In this document: positions 1-10,991 of the stretch, piece after piece | Numbering within the stretch: position 1 is the first letter of the stretch | Layout of the letters: every line of letters begins with the position of its first letter | DNA from: Tetrahymena elliotti 4EA | Taxonomy: Eukaryota; Ciliophora; Oligohymenophorea; Hymenostomatida; Tetrahymenidae | NCBI GenBank assembly: GCA_000231825.2 | Contig: JH720332.1 | Location: 216,717 to 280,716, forward strand | Direction of reading: 5' to 3' | DNA length: 64,000 bases | Made by a program: the position numbers and the translations under genes | Notes under the pieces: generated by a model | Databases searched by the model: none | Told to the model about the DNA's origin: nothing | What the model saw: the letters and a program-made list of their open reading frames with translations, nothing else

Positions 1-354
1 GTGACATGTGGCTTTACTAATTGTAATTACAGATGGGCAGGAATTAAAATAGAAAATGGAAAATTTAAGTAAGTCAATTCATCTTTTATAGAAGCTCCAA
101 AAACTACTTATACAAGATATAATCCTTAAAATAAAGATAATAGTGCAAATATTGTTTAATGGAAATAGCTCTTTTTATTTGCAAAACCCATTCAATCCCT
201 TTAATGTTCAATATGTATGAAAGAAATAAATCGAGGAAAAATATAGGTTAGTGAATTTTGCATTGAAAAAGATTAACACAAATGCCACTCAGAATGCTAT
301 TAGAAGATTTCTTCAATATTTAAGAATTGCCCTCTATGCATAGAAGTTATATGA
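1..354 (+). CDS. RING-type zinc finger protein, C-terminal end only
   Basis: Frame 1 is open from the window edge to a TGA at 352-354 when TAA and TAG are read as Gln. The last 50 or so residues carry zinc-ligand spacing: CSIC, then a Cys, then a KCHSEC cluster, and finally CPLC seven residues before the stop. This fits a RING or RING-H2-like finger, a fold typical of E3 ubiquitin ligases. An upstream Cys-rich piece (TCGFTNC near residue 3) may belong to another finger. The start and most of the protein lie outside the window, so the substrate, location and exact finger class cannot be stated. It could also be another treble-clef zinc domain. Confidence 0.6.
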
Positions 355-790
355 ATAATTGGTTGACATTTATTTATTAAATATTACTCCCTCTAATATA
401 TACACTATTTATTTGTAAGAAAATTTTAAATAATTTCTTCTTTTATTTCATTATTGTTCTTTATCCTACTTGCTTGTCAATCCTCTTTACCAAATTTTGT
501 TATATTTTTAATAAATACCTGAATTAAATATTATTCACATTATCTATTAATCTATTAAAAGAAATGAAAAAATAATCTTTTTTATTACAGGTGAGATAAA
601 AGTTTTATTTTTTTAAATAAATAAAAGTGCAATAATTATGTTAAAGATTGTGATGTTATGAATGGTTAGCTTTTTCATCAAGAAGTTTTCAATTTTGAAT
701 TTAATTTGAGAAAGTGAGATAAATTTGTTTAATATTTGTTTTAATATATTTTATGCTCATTATTAACTTGAAAAATCATTTAAACATTTA
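355..790. other. Intergenic, no feature recognised
   Basis: AT-rich spacer after the RING gene. I see no coding frame with protein-like composition and no clear repeat. Confidence 0.5.
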
Positions 791-1027
791 TCAAAGATTC
801 ATCTAGTTTTCATTAAAGGTATTAGTAAAAGCTTTATAAAGAATGTTTAACAATTCGTCAGAAGATTTTCTTGATTCTGGATTTGAATGAATCATGTTTT
901 TGATAATATTCTCTACTAAAAAATCATCTAGCCAGGATCTTCTCATATGTATACTTTTATTTTTAAGAAAATCCCAAATAATTTCTTCTTCTGATTTTCT
1001 TGATTCTTATTTATCACATTTGTCCAT
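791..1027 (-). CDS. Small hypothetical ORF, 78 aa (ciliate code)
   Basis: On the minus strand an ATG at 1027 opens a 79-codon frame ending in TGA at 791. The product begins MDKCDKQESRKSEEE and is rich in charged and aromatic residues, unlike the Ile/Asn/Lys/Phe output of random AT-rich DNA nearby. Only a few codons are TAA or TAG. No motif is recognised. It may be a small gene, one exon of a larger one, or the remnant of a decayed gene, since no flanking exon is obvious. It lies in a 1.6-kb gap between plus-strand genes. Confidence 0.4.
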
Positions 1028-1965
1028 GTTTTGTTTATCAATTAATGATCTTAATTTATAAATTAATTGCTTCATCTAAATTATAAAATAAATGATATTT
1101 ATCAAAAACAAAACATTTGGATTTCAGTATCTTTGAAAATATTTCAATTAATTAAAATTTTCATTAGCCACACAAATAAAAGAAAAACAAGAGGCCTAAT
1201 CAAATAAAGTTATTAATAGAGTCATTTCAATATTTTAATTTAAAAATAAAAAAAAAATAAATAAATAATAAATAACATAATAAATTAATAATACTTGTTA
1301 AAACAGTATCCTAGGGTACTATATATATATATATAATTTAAAATAATTAAAAAATACCATTTTTTAAACTTTATTTCATATTTTAATTGAATTTATTGAT
1401 TTTAAGTGATGTTTTTAAAAAGTTATTTAGATATTACTAATTTTAATTTAGAAAATTTGGGTATTATCTTAATTGATCAATACCAAACTTTTTAGATCAT
1501 AATTGGTTATCTCCTAAATTATGATAGAATAGTTAATTTTTTTAAGTAAAAATTTATCATTCTTTTGAACTTTGTGATATGAAATTTAAGTGATTGAATT
1601 TTCTAAATTAAAAGTAATTAAAAAATATAAAAAATGAATAATTAGTTAATAAAAGGATGGAGGTAATAAAGTTCAAAAGTTCACTGTCTTGTGAGAGAGA
1701 AGAATAACTTTTATTGATTTTGTTAGATATTTTGTGTTTTAATATAAATTAATGGGTAGTAGTAGTGAATTATAGTGCAATGTATTTTTATGCATTCACT
1801 GAATCGTCAATTTAATTTTAATAAAAAATTCATTCACTCATACATAAATTTTTTTCAAGCAAAGAAAGCAATATAAGCATTAAATTAAGAAGTAAACATA
1901 AAATTATTTAAGAGAGTTTTAAAAGGATATTACAAATATTTTACATTTTTACTCCTATTTCTAAG
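1028..1965. other. Intergenic with AT microsatellite and inverted repeats
   Basis: Contains an (AT)n tract at about 1319-1335 and the inverted-repeat cluster at 1441-1679 listed separately. No coding frame was recognised. Confidence 0.55.
1441..1679. repeat. Nested inverted repeats
   Basis: A 17-nt perfect inverted pair lies at 1441-1457 and 1597-1613. Inside it a 9-nt hairpin pair lies at 1496-1504 and 1517-1525 with a 12-nt loop. A further 12-nt pair, cttttgaacttt at 1562-1573 and its complement at 1668-1679, overlaps the outer arm. Together they could form a branched structure. No terminal duplication or transposase was found, so the origin is unknown. Confidence 0.55.
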
Positions 1966-4576
1966 ATGCAAGCTTAAAAATTAGCCATACTTAATTAATA
2001 AATTAAGTTAAAAGTTAATCCTGAGAGGACAATTGAAAAAGTTTTAGAATCATGTGAGTTAGATTTGTAGAGAGTACTAAAGATGAATACTCCTAAATGT
2101 CTCAGAAAAATAGATATATAAGTAATCAGCTCTTAATATTTACAAAGCAATCCAGTCTTCATAGAGCTGACAAGTTATATAAAATAATGGAATGCAAGAG
2201 TAGATGACTATCGAAAAGACAAATAATTTTTTAAATGCCAAAATGCATTAAATACTATTTTTATAGAGCTTGGAATACATTTGAGAGAAATTTGTTAAAC
2301 CTTTCGTAGAGATATTCAATTATCTTACTTAAATAGTGTTAAGAAGTGGTTTGAAGATATTTATGCTATCTTTTGTGATGAATTCAATGCCAACTAAAAG
2401 AAAAAACTACCTCCTGAAAATTTTTAAGATATTCTTGACCGCATTGAGCTAGCTATGTAAGAATTTAATTAAAACCATTAAATTTATTTTGATAAAGAAA
2501 ATACCTTTATTATTGATTTTTTTAATAAAGCTCTTTAAATTGATTAATTAATGAGTAAAATAGCTTTTTGTTTATTTACAATTTGAAGTTATTTTATTTA
2601 AAAAATGATTTTATTATTAAAAAAAGAGCCTCTAAAATAAATGACAATTAAAAAATTAATGAAATCTTGCAAAGAAAGAAAAAATAGACAATTGATCTCA
2701 AAACTCCTACTACCAAATCTTTGGATTTTTTCTCAAAATTTTTACCTCGTCCATAAACAGTTGAAAGTTAACCCTAAGCTTATTCTACATTTACACAACA
2801 CATTTAAAAATAATCCCATCAAACTCCAGCATAGCAAGAAATTCAACCTAAAAGAGAATCTATTTAATAGAATGATCAAATTAAAGCAGAATAAAAATAA
2901 CCTCATGATTTAGGAAACTAGAATAACTAGAAGGTTGTAAACTTTATTGAATATGAAAGAAAAAACTAAACCTGCATTCCCTGTGTAACAAACAAAAATT
3001 TCTTTTTCACTTACAAAATAAAAATAACTTTTAAAAAAAAATGAATTATTTGTATTAATAAATGAAATTTGATATTAATTAAATGTATAAATAGAGTAGA
3101 GCTCATTCATATGGTCACATACCTCTTTAGTCATAAGTTAGATTTATATCAAAAACATTAGATGAAAAAACTTAATTCAAGCTATAAGTCATAAAGCAAA
3201 AGCTAAATAAAGAACAGGAAAAGAAAGAGTAACAATAACTTAAAAATTTCATAGAAAGACAAGCAAAGGAAAGGAGATAACTCATGCAATTCAAAAATTC
3301 TTGTAATGAATTGACGTTCTAGTGTAATAACTTTGGAGATCTTAAATTTTAGAAAAAAGAATTGTAAGAAAATCTTGAAGATTCTATGCTATCTGATATA
3401 TTTGATGATAAATCTATGATTGCAGGGTAAATAAAATATATTTTTTTATTCAATAAATTTTTTACTATTGTAGATTTTTGTTATAAAAATAAAATAAATG
3501 TTTTTTGAAAAATTAAATCCCTTCTTAAAGTGTTAATTTAAAATTTGTATTGAAATAGTTATAAGTAAAATAAGAATGAAAGTTTTGATAGCTATGCATA
3601 AACAGGATAAGAAGAGACTAAAAACCCTTCTTTTTCAATGTAGAAATCGTTAGGTAAAGAAGTGTCTGACAATGAAAATGAAGATTATTTTTCTTAAGAG
3701 TGTGGAAATAATCCTTCAATCTTAACTCCTCAATTGTAAAAGAATAGATCTAATATTGAGGGATAAAACAATTAAGCATCTTCAAACCAAAATAGTTAAT
3801 ATTTTAAAACGACTTCTTCCTTCTTTCCAAATAATAATTAGTTACCAACTATGGAAACATTCATCTAAATTAACAGCAGGTAATCAACAAGTTAGCATAA
3901 AACAAGGAATTATTTATAGTATGATACAATATATTCAAAATAGAAATCTAAATTAGAATATTCAAGTCTTCAATCTCCTTAAAAAGATATAAACACTCCC
4001 TAAAAGTAAGCTGTAACTATAGATCTTTTTGGATTACTTGAATAAAAGAATCCTTCTCTTTATAATCCAAAATAAGGCAATAACTTCTTAAATACTTAAA
4101 ACTAAATTACATAAGAAATTAAAAGAAATAAGATAAACTAACTGATTCAGACAAAAGGAAAGATTATCAACTTGAGTCAAAAGCAGTTACCATAGTTAAG
4201 TCATACAAACCTGAATACAAATTATAGCAGCCAAAATATTCAAAATGAACTAACTGAATAAGTTGTAAAAGAGCGTTTGTAAAATACAATCATGCAGTAT
4301 AGTACTAAAATAAAACAATACTAAGAAAATAAAAGACAGATTAATACTAAAATCAAGTAATCAATCACTGATAATTAATTAACAAGTGACTAAATAGATG
4401 AAATAAATAAAATAAAAAGTACTCTATCTAAAAAGAACATAAAAATAGATACCAAAAATTTAAAGGCTTCACTTATAAGTCCTATTTTACCAGTGCCTCA
4501 GTACAAGTTCCTTAAAAATAAAGCACAATTTCTTCCAGATTAAGGAGATCGTTTATTTGCAGAAGAGGAAGATTGA
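1966..4576 (+). CDS. Hypothetical Q-rich protein, 764 aa, 4 exons
   Basis: Exons 1966-2554, 2629-2984, 3095-3426 and 3559-4576 join in phase and total 765 codons including the TGA. Introns are 74, 110 and 132 bp with GT...AG ends. The first 190 residues look globular and alpha-helical, with many aromatic and charged residues (for example KKWFEDIYAIFCDEF). After residue 200 the chain is mainly Gln, Asn, Ser and Lys with a charged, probably coiled-coil stretch near residues 330-370 and a short acidic end (FAEEED). No known domain was recognised, so no function is offered. The start is the first ATG of the open frame. The first intron's acceptor (AAAAAGAG) is the least certain junction. Confidence 0.75.
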
Positions 4577-5095
4577 CTAATAATATTTATTATTATATTA
4601 TATTATTAAATTAATTTAAACTATTATATTATTTTTCTTTATCTAAAAATTTGTTAATAATATAATTCAATGCAATTAAAAATTAAATGATATATTAATC
4701 TAAAAATAAAAAAATTTAATTCTACTTTTTCTATAAAAATCAAAAAATTCAAATTTAAATAATTGTTTAAAATTAATTTAAGAAAAATGAGGTTTTAAGC
4801 TTAAAGTATTTTAATATATATTTATTATATTTATAAAGTGAATAGATAGATACATAAATGTTAATAATGAATCATTAAAACAAGTAATTAATTTTTATTT
4901 AGTAAATTAAAACTGCTATTTTTTTAAAGGCAATTTCAAAATTCAAAATATTATTTTTAACTTATTAAGAGAAATTTATAAATAATTTTTTCATATGAGT
5001 TCTTTTTTGAAATTAGCTAGAACCAATTTATTACTAAGTTCTTCTTGTATATCATGTGAACATTTTAATTTGTTAAGTTTTTAGTTATTATTTAT
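4577..5095. other. Intergenic between convergent genes
   Basis: AT-rich spacer between the 3' ends of two convergent genes. Nothing else was seen. Confidence 0.5.
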
Positions 5096-8000
5096 TCAAT
5101 GAGAGTATTCCAGATTTGATTAGTATTGATTAAATGTATGTGTTTCTTCTATCATGGCATCGTTTTATATATCATATTCTTCAGAATCAGCATTAAAATC
5201 ATTATTACAATTTTCACTAGTTTTTTTACCATTTTAAATGGATCCAAACTGAATAGAATCTTGTGATCTTCCTGACAAACAGAAACTATATTCGTGGGGA
5301 GAATTTGAGGGGTTACTTTATTTGGCGCTGGTGCTTTTGCATAGTCCTTAATTTACTTATGAGGTTTAATTTGGATAACTTTTTTAGGAATAAACTGTAA
5401 AATCTTAAGGGTAAAAAAGCTGAGATAAACCTCTAGAAGATGATTAATTCTAGTTAAATTTTTCTGAATCAGCACTATGGTAGTTACTAATTTGTTTGCT
5501 ATAGCTATCTCCACACCCATAACTATTTACAGTTGAATTTGAATCGTAATTTGATTAGTAAGTTTAGTCACAGTTATTTGAACAATATCCACTTTAGTAA
5601 GGGATATTATGTTGCGTATTATTCTAGACAGAAGTATTACTCAAGTACTGATTTAAACTCTTTTATTTTGTATTACAGTGTTTTAATCTATTAATTATAT
5701 CTTCTTACTTTTCCCAATTTATATTATTGGAAAGAAATACTTATACATCTTTTAAATTTCCATATGTATCATATTCTATATCTATCTGCTCAGCTGGATT
5801 AATTATATTTTATTCAATTACTTTATCTTAGCATATTTAAAATCTTAAAAGATCATAGGTTTACTAAGCCTCATTACCCATTTATTATAATATTTCATCT
5901 TCTTAATCATCTGGATTTTTCTCCATAAATATAGTCTATGAGTATAACCTATTTAAAGGAAAATTGTTAAGCAGGGTTCTTAATTTTTAATTTGATCAAT
6001 TATTTAAAATTTATAAAGATGAAGAATTAAAAAATTTTTTTTATTTTTAAAGTGATATTTTTTTCAAACCACCTTTTTGAATTAATTGAATAAATTAAAA
6101 TAAATTACTTTTGTGCATATTGATAGGAACATTGTTTACGGAGCTTGGGGCAATTAAATAATATAGATGAGTAGTATAGGTTAAATAAATTATCAATATT
6201 AATCATTTTTATAAGCTCTAATTCACAAATCTAATTATTAAGATATTAATAAATATAAATATTTTGATATAAATTCTTACTTCTTGAATACTTGGAATCT
6301 AAAAATATTTAGATGCTTCTATTAAATTCAACCAGTCATTAATTTCAAAGCATGAGGGAAGGATAATTTTATGGTAGTAAATAAAATTCAATAATATTTT
6401 TAAGGTGTTGTAGGAAGTAATTTCAATATAAAGTATGGATTCAGATTTCTCCATAAAGGCTTAATCAAATAGTGTTTTAAAATATAGAGATTAAGTAGTT
6501 AGAAGTAGCTTATTAGCACGAATTTATTTACATTCACATTATATAGTGATATCTGAATATTAATAAAATATTTCATTATCTTCATACCAGATAGAATCAT
6601 TAACCTTTTTTAATAGTAAATTGTTAATATAGTTAAAATTTGCTAATTTTAAAAATTACCACAACAAATGTAGGATCATAATTTTTTATTTATTTTTGAG
6701 GGCTTAAAATGTTAAATTTATCTTTACTATCTAAATTATTATCAGGTTTTAGGATTTTATCAGTGTTTGTAAAGCTAAGAAATTTTTTATAATGTTATTT
6801 ATGGCGGAAATATCTTTAAAAATAGTAGTTGTTAAATCTTTACACCAAAGTGGATTATATTTCTTATCTAATCCACTATTCATTTTGGTTTAATGCATCT
6901 AAAAGTGTGTTTAACTTAATTTCATGTGCAAATTCTTATAATTAATTTAAATCTTTTTAGTTTCTTATTTGTCTGTAATCAAACACTCCAGAATACAAAT
7001 ATTATACAACAGTGTTTACAAAAAATCTTTATTCAAAATCTCTATGGCTTAAATTTAAAATTTATGCTGATTCAATCTACAAATTAAAAAAAAATTATTT
7101 TCATAAATCATATTTTATTTTGAAAGATGATTACTTTATTTAAAAAGGCTCTATTTCTAATATTATCCATTCTATCCATAACAATAACTTTATGGATACC
7201 TATTTTGAATGAGTTAAATTATATTAAGAAATCATAGTCTTACTAGCTGTACATTAAATTTTAAAGGTATTTAAAATGAGATTCTGTATCTATTTTCGAA
7301 ATTTGATCATTCTATTTGATTATATTTATTTAGTTAGTTAAACATCAATATATGTTATTTTGAGAACAAATAAATGTTCTACTGATTCTTTTTCATTTAA
7401 AATTAAGAATTTAAAAATGAAAAAATGTACCTCTGTTTATGAAATATTGAGATAGTGAATGTCATTATAATATTATCCATCAAATCCACCAAAAACAACA
7501 ATTGCAGATCCAACAACAACAGCTGCTCCTCTTCTTCTTGGATTAGGAGATGTTTAATCAATTTTTACTAAACAATCTGCTTATTTAGATGGATCGAATA
7601 TAATAGTTTCATTTAAATCCTTTAGGTTCCTTCCTCCAAAAATGTATATTTTATCATCATAAACTTAAGAGCATTAGCCCCACCTAGGTTAAAATACATG
7701 ATTATAATGAATAATTTATCTCCATTCTAGCTATTTATTCTGAGTATCAAGCAAATATTCCCCAACATTCAACTCCCAAATATCGCTATTAAAAAATAAG
7801 CATATTAATGAAAAGTTATTAGATAATTTGTATTTTACTCATGACATCTATAATTAGAAAAGCAACCTCCTAAAACATAGAGCTTATTTTAAACAGTAGC
7901 ACTTGAATGGAATCTTCTCTTTGGAGGTATTTTTCCAATTGGCTACAATAAAATCCTATTTTTTATAAAAAGCAATCTAAATATTAATTTTGCTGATTTT

Positions 8001-9138
8001 GGTTTTAAAGTATTTTTAATACATTTAGTAAAATTGTTTCAAAAATAGTTTTTGTTTAATTCTTTTATGTAATTCTTAATTATTTGTCTTATTTAAAGTT
8101 GTAAATTTCTTTTATTAAAAAAAATGTAATAATACCATTATGGTTCTTGCTCTAGACTAAGAACGCAAAGATCATTTAAGTCTCCTACACCTTCTCCTCC
8201 AAAAACTACTAAGTATTTATCAAAGAATAGATTTGCTGAGTGATAAGTACGAGGAGTTACCATATCACTATTTTAAATTTTTAAATATTCCCAATTACTA
8301 TTATCTATATCATATAAATGGACATCATTGAATCGCTTTTTTTCCTTTCCTCCGCCTCCAAAAATAAGAACCCTTTGTTTAGTTTTTATTTAAAGATGGT
8401 TTAATTATCATTTTTGAAGTTATTCAAATATGTTTCAAATTTCTATTTATCAATTTCATGCTTGTTTTAAAAATAATATGTATGCATTCATTTTAAGAGA
8501 TTTCTGTAGAAGTTTAAATATCAATTGAAAAAAATCTTAGTATGCTTTTATTTAAAAAGTAATGGAATGCTTCAACAATTTAGCTTGCTGAAATTTTTTG
8601 TTTAAAACTTAAAATGCTGCTATTACTTATTCTTCTATTCTAGGTAACATCCTGAATGGTTAGATCTCTTTTCTGGTACAGAGCCGTAATTAGGAAGAGC
8701 AATCCACTCAAAGTTATTCAAATCAAAAACCCACTAGTCATTCATGTAATTTGATTCTTTTTAAAAATAATAATAATAAATTCAAACAGCTTCACTGATT
8801 GATGATGGTAATTAAGCTAAAATATTCATAATTTCTTTAGAATAATTGTTGATATTTAAATTTATTATTGCTAATCTATGTGATTGCTATTATAAACTTG
8901 TAGCTTCAATGAACTAATATTTACCTGCATATCCTCCAAATAAGTATAGTGAATTATCTTTTGCTTTGACAAAGGAATGACCCCATCTCGCAGAGGGAAT
9001 TTCTTTATTTCTACAACTTAAAGAAGCTTTTTTCCAAATACTTGGGCTAGTAGACTTTGGGAGTGACTAATCTATAGTAGAATCTTTGCTATTGATGGAA
9101 GAAGAAGATGCTGATGGCTGTAATTATTAATATGACAT
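5096..9138 (-). CDS. Kelch-repeat and BTB/POZ domain protein, 887 aa, 10 exons
   Basis: Exons read on the minus strand: 9138-8925, 8756-8627, 8372-8136, 7955-7839, 7785-7431, 7076-7020, 6914-6660, 6604-6281, 6230-6109 and 5948-5096. They join in phase to 888 codons. The N-terminal half has six kelch blades, each with a hydrophobic-GG core: YLFGGYAG, VLIFGGGGK, LVVFGGEG, LYVLGGCF, IYIFGGRN and IVVFGGFDG. After a basic linker a BTB/POZ domain follows (SDITIQCE, then LLLTTQSLYFKTLF, then LIEASKYFQIPS). The last 280 residues are Ser/Asn/Gln-rich. Kelch before BTB is the order of LZTR1-type proteins and the reverse of KLHL proteins. BTB proteins usually bind cullin-3, so a substrate-adaptor role is likely but inferred. 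Exon 6 (57 nt) is the least secure. Confidence 0.88.
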
Positions 9139-9406
9139 TTCGCTAATATAATTACTACTTTAAAACCCTATGTAAATCAAATAATCAGTTTTTTGCTTTC
9201 TACTTTGATTTTTTAATAACTATTAATTTTTCAAATTAAACTTGACTGATCAATCTCTATCTATCTTTCTAATATCAATTTAATATTTGTTTTCTTATAA
9301 TTTATTTATTACTTTTTTATTGTATTTTGTTTATATATTATCAAAATCATGATCATATGCTATCAAAAAAATTTGGTATTGTAGTAGTGATGGATTGAAA
9401 AAACTA
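9139..9406. other. Divergent upstream region of the kelch-BTB gene
   Basis: Short AT-rich spacer that must hold the kelch-BTB promoter. No specific site was recognised. Confidence 0.4.
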
Positions 9407-9709
9407 ATGCAAATACATGAATTTTCAATTAAATATTTTCAGGATGGAAAAATTTACTATTCTTGCAAAAATAAACCATATCAACTCAATGACTGTGTCA
9501 TTGTTAAAAATATTGAATTCATTTATTTCTATTTTGCTTAATTTTTAGAATATTATTTGAAATTTGTTCAACGTATATAGCTTCAGACAATAAGTAAATA
9601 CACTATATGCAAATAAATTTTGAAATAGATTGACAAAATACTTAATTACAAATTTATATAAAATGTATACAATCCAAATCCTTTTATTTTGAATATTAAA
9701 TTAAATTGA
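9407..9709 (+). CDS. Small hypothetical ORF, 100 aa (ciliate code)
   Basis: ATG at 9407 opens a 101-codon frame ending in TGA at 9707. The product starts MQIHEFSIKYFQDGKIYYS and has Cys, Gly, Asp and Gln mixed with aromatics, more protein-like than translations of the surrounding spacer. There is no recognised motif and no supporting intron. A TGA-free run of this length is not rare at this base composition, so it may be chance or a relic. Confidence 0.28.
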
Positions 9710-10991
9710 TTCTCTTTATCTCTCTAAATAAATTTACGCCTGTGTGTTACAAAATATTTGCTTAAAAATGCAAAATGAAAATATTAATCCAAATTCAAAT
9801 ATAATTTGAATTCATCAAAAAAACTACTGAATTGATATAAATTGAAAAATAATATTCTTCCAAATTTTAAAATAAAACTAAATATTCAATTAAGAACTTT
9901 CAAGTCACAATAAATCTTTAGAAATTCAAAAATCAAGAAGCGCATTTGAAAATAATAGTTTTATTCAAATTGAAACTACTACTTCAATATTTAATTAATT
10001 GTAAAAAATCCTTAATTATCTTTTATTATTTAAAATTTCATCAAAATTTAAAAGTTTTGTATGTACTTCTTAATTACTCTCAATTTAAATTTTATATTTA
10101 TTTTTTCTTTGCAAAATTTAATTAAAATAAGAAACTTCTTTCTATTTTATTATACTTTATTTATCGATTTCTTGCCATCTATTTTTAACATGATTTAAAT
10201 AAAATAACCTTAGGTTGTTTGTTAATTTATATTAGAAGGTCATATCCATTTTATGAATTCTTTCATTTTAAAAAAGCTCATCTTAAATAAACTACTTTGA
10301 AATATTTACTTTGATGATTGATAAGTATTTTTAATAAAACTTACTTTTACTTTTTTTTATTCTATTTACCAACAAAATTTAAGTAAAATATTTAGATTAT
10401 TATATTAATTTGTATATAAATGATATTGCAACTATAATTTTAAAAAGTTTAATAATAATTTTTACAATTTAAGTTTTTTATTTAAAAGTTTGAAATGTAC
10501 CTATATATATCTATTAAAAATTTACTAACAGGAAATACCCTATTACATTATTTAAATTGTCTCATCATATCTGAACTAAATTTTCAGAGTATTTAAAACC
10601 TATTCTTATTTATTTGAAGATATGTTAAAATGTAATTTAAAAATAAAATATTTCACTTAAAGAACTAAAATTAATGTAATAATAAGTTTGATATGTATTT
10701 AATTGAATGAATTGATTTAAAAATTTAACAAAAGTATGTTTTTAATGATTAAAATAATTTTAAATTTATTAGCCATTTATTTCTAAAATTTCAAAATGTT
10801 TTATTATCAAATGCATATTGGATAGGATTTTTATTTTTTTAATTTAATTAGTCAATTATTATTCAGCAAAGATTAAGCAGCTATTTATTGATAATAAAAA
10901 TAAGATTTATCATTTGATATCCTTTAATTAAGTAATACTAATAAATTATATTTTTAATATGTAAGTTAATAGCTAATCTTCTGGGTCCTAA
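9710..10991. other. Intergenic, AT-rich
   Basis: About 1.3 kb upstream of the large Q/N-rich gene. A long TGA-free frame (9775-10314) exists, but its translation is almost only Lys, Ile, Leu, Phe, Asn and Tyr and I do not call it. Confidence 0.5.

Noticed and set aside
2641..2913. Standard-code ORF of 90 aa
   Set aside because: Out of frame with the spliced Q-rich gene that covers it, whose exon phases all agree.
9775..10314. TGA-free frame of 180 codons
   Set aside because: The translation is nearly all Lys, Ile, Leu, Phe, Tyr and Asn, as expected from AT-rich spacer; TGA-free runs of this size occur by chance at this composition.
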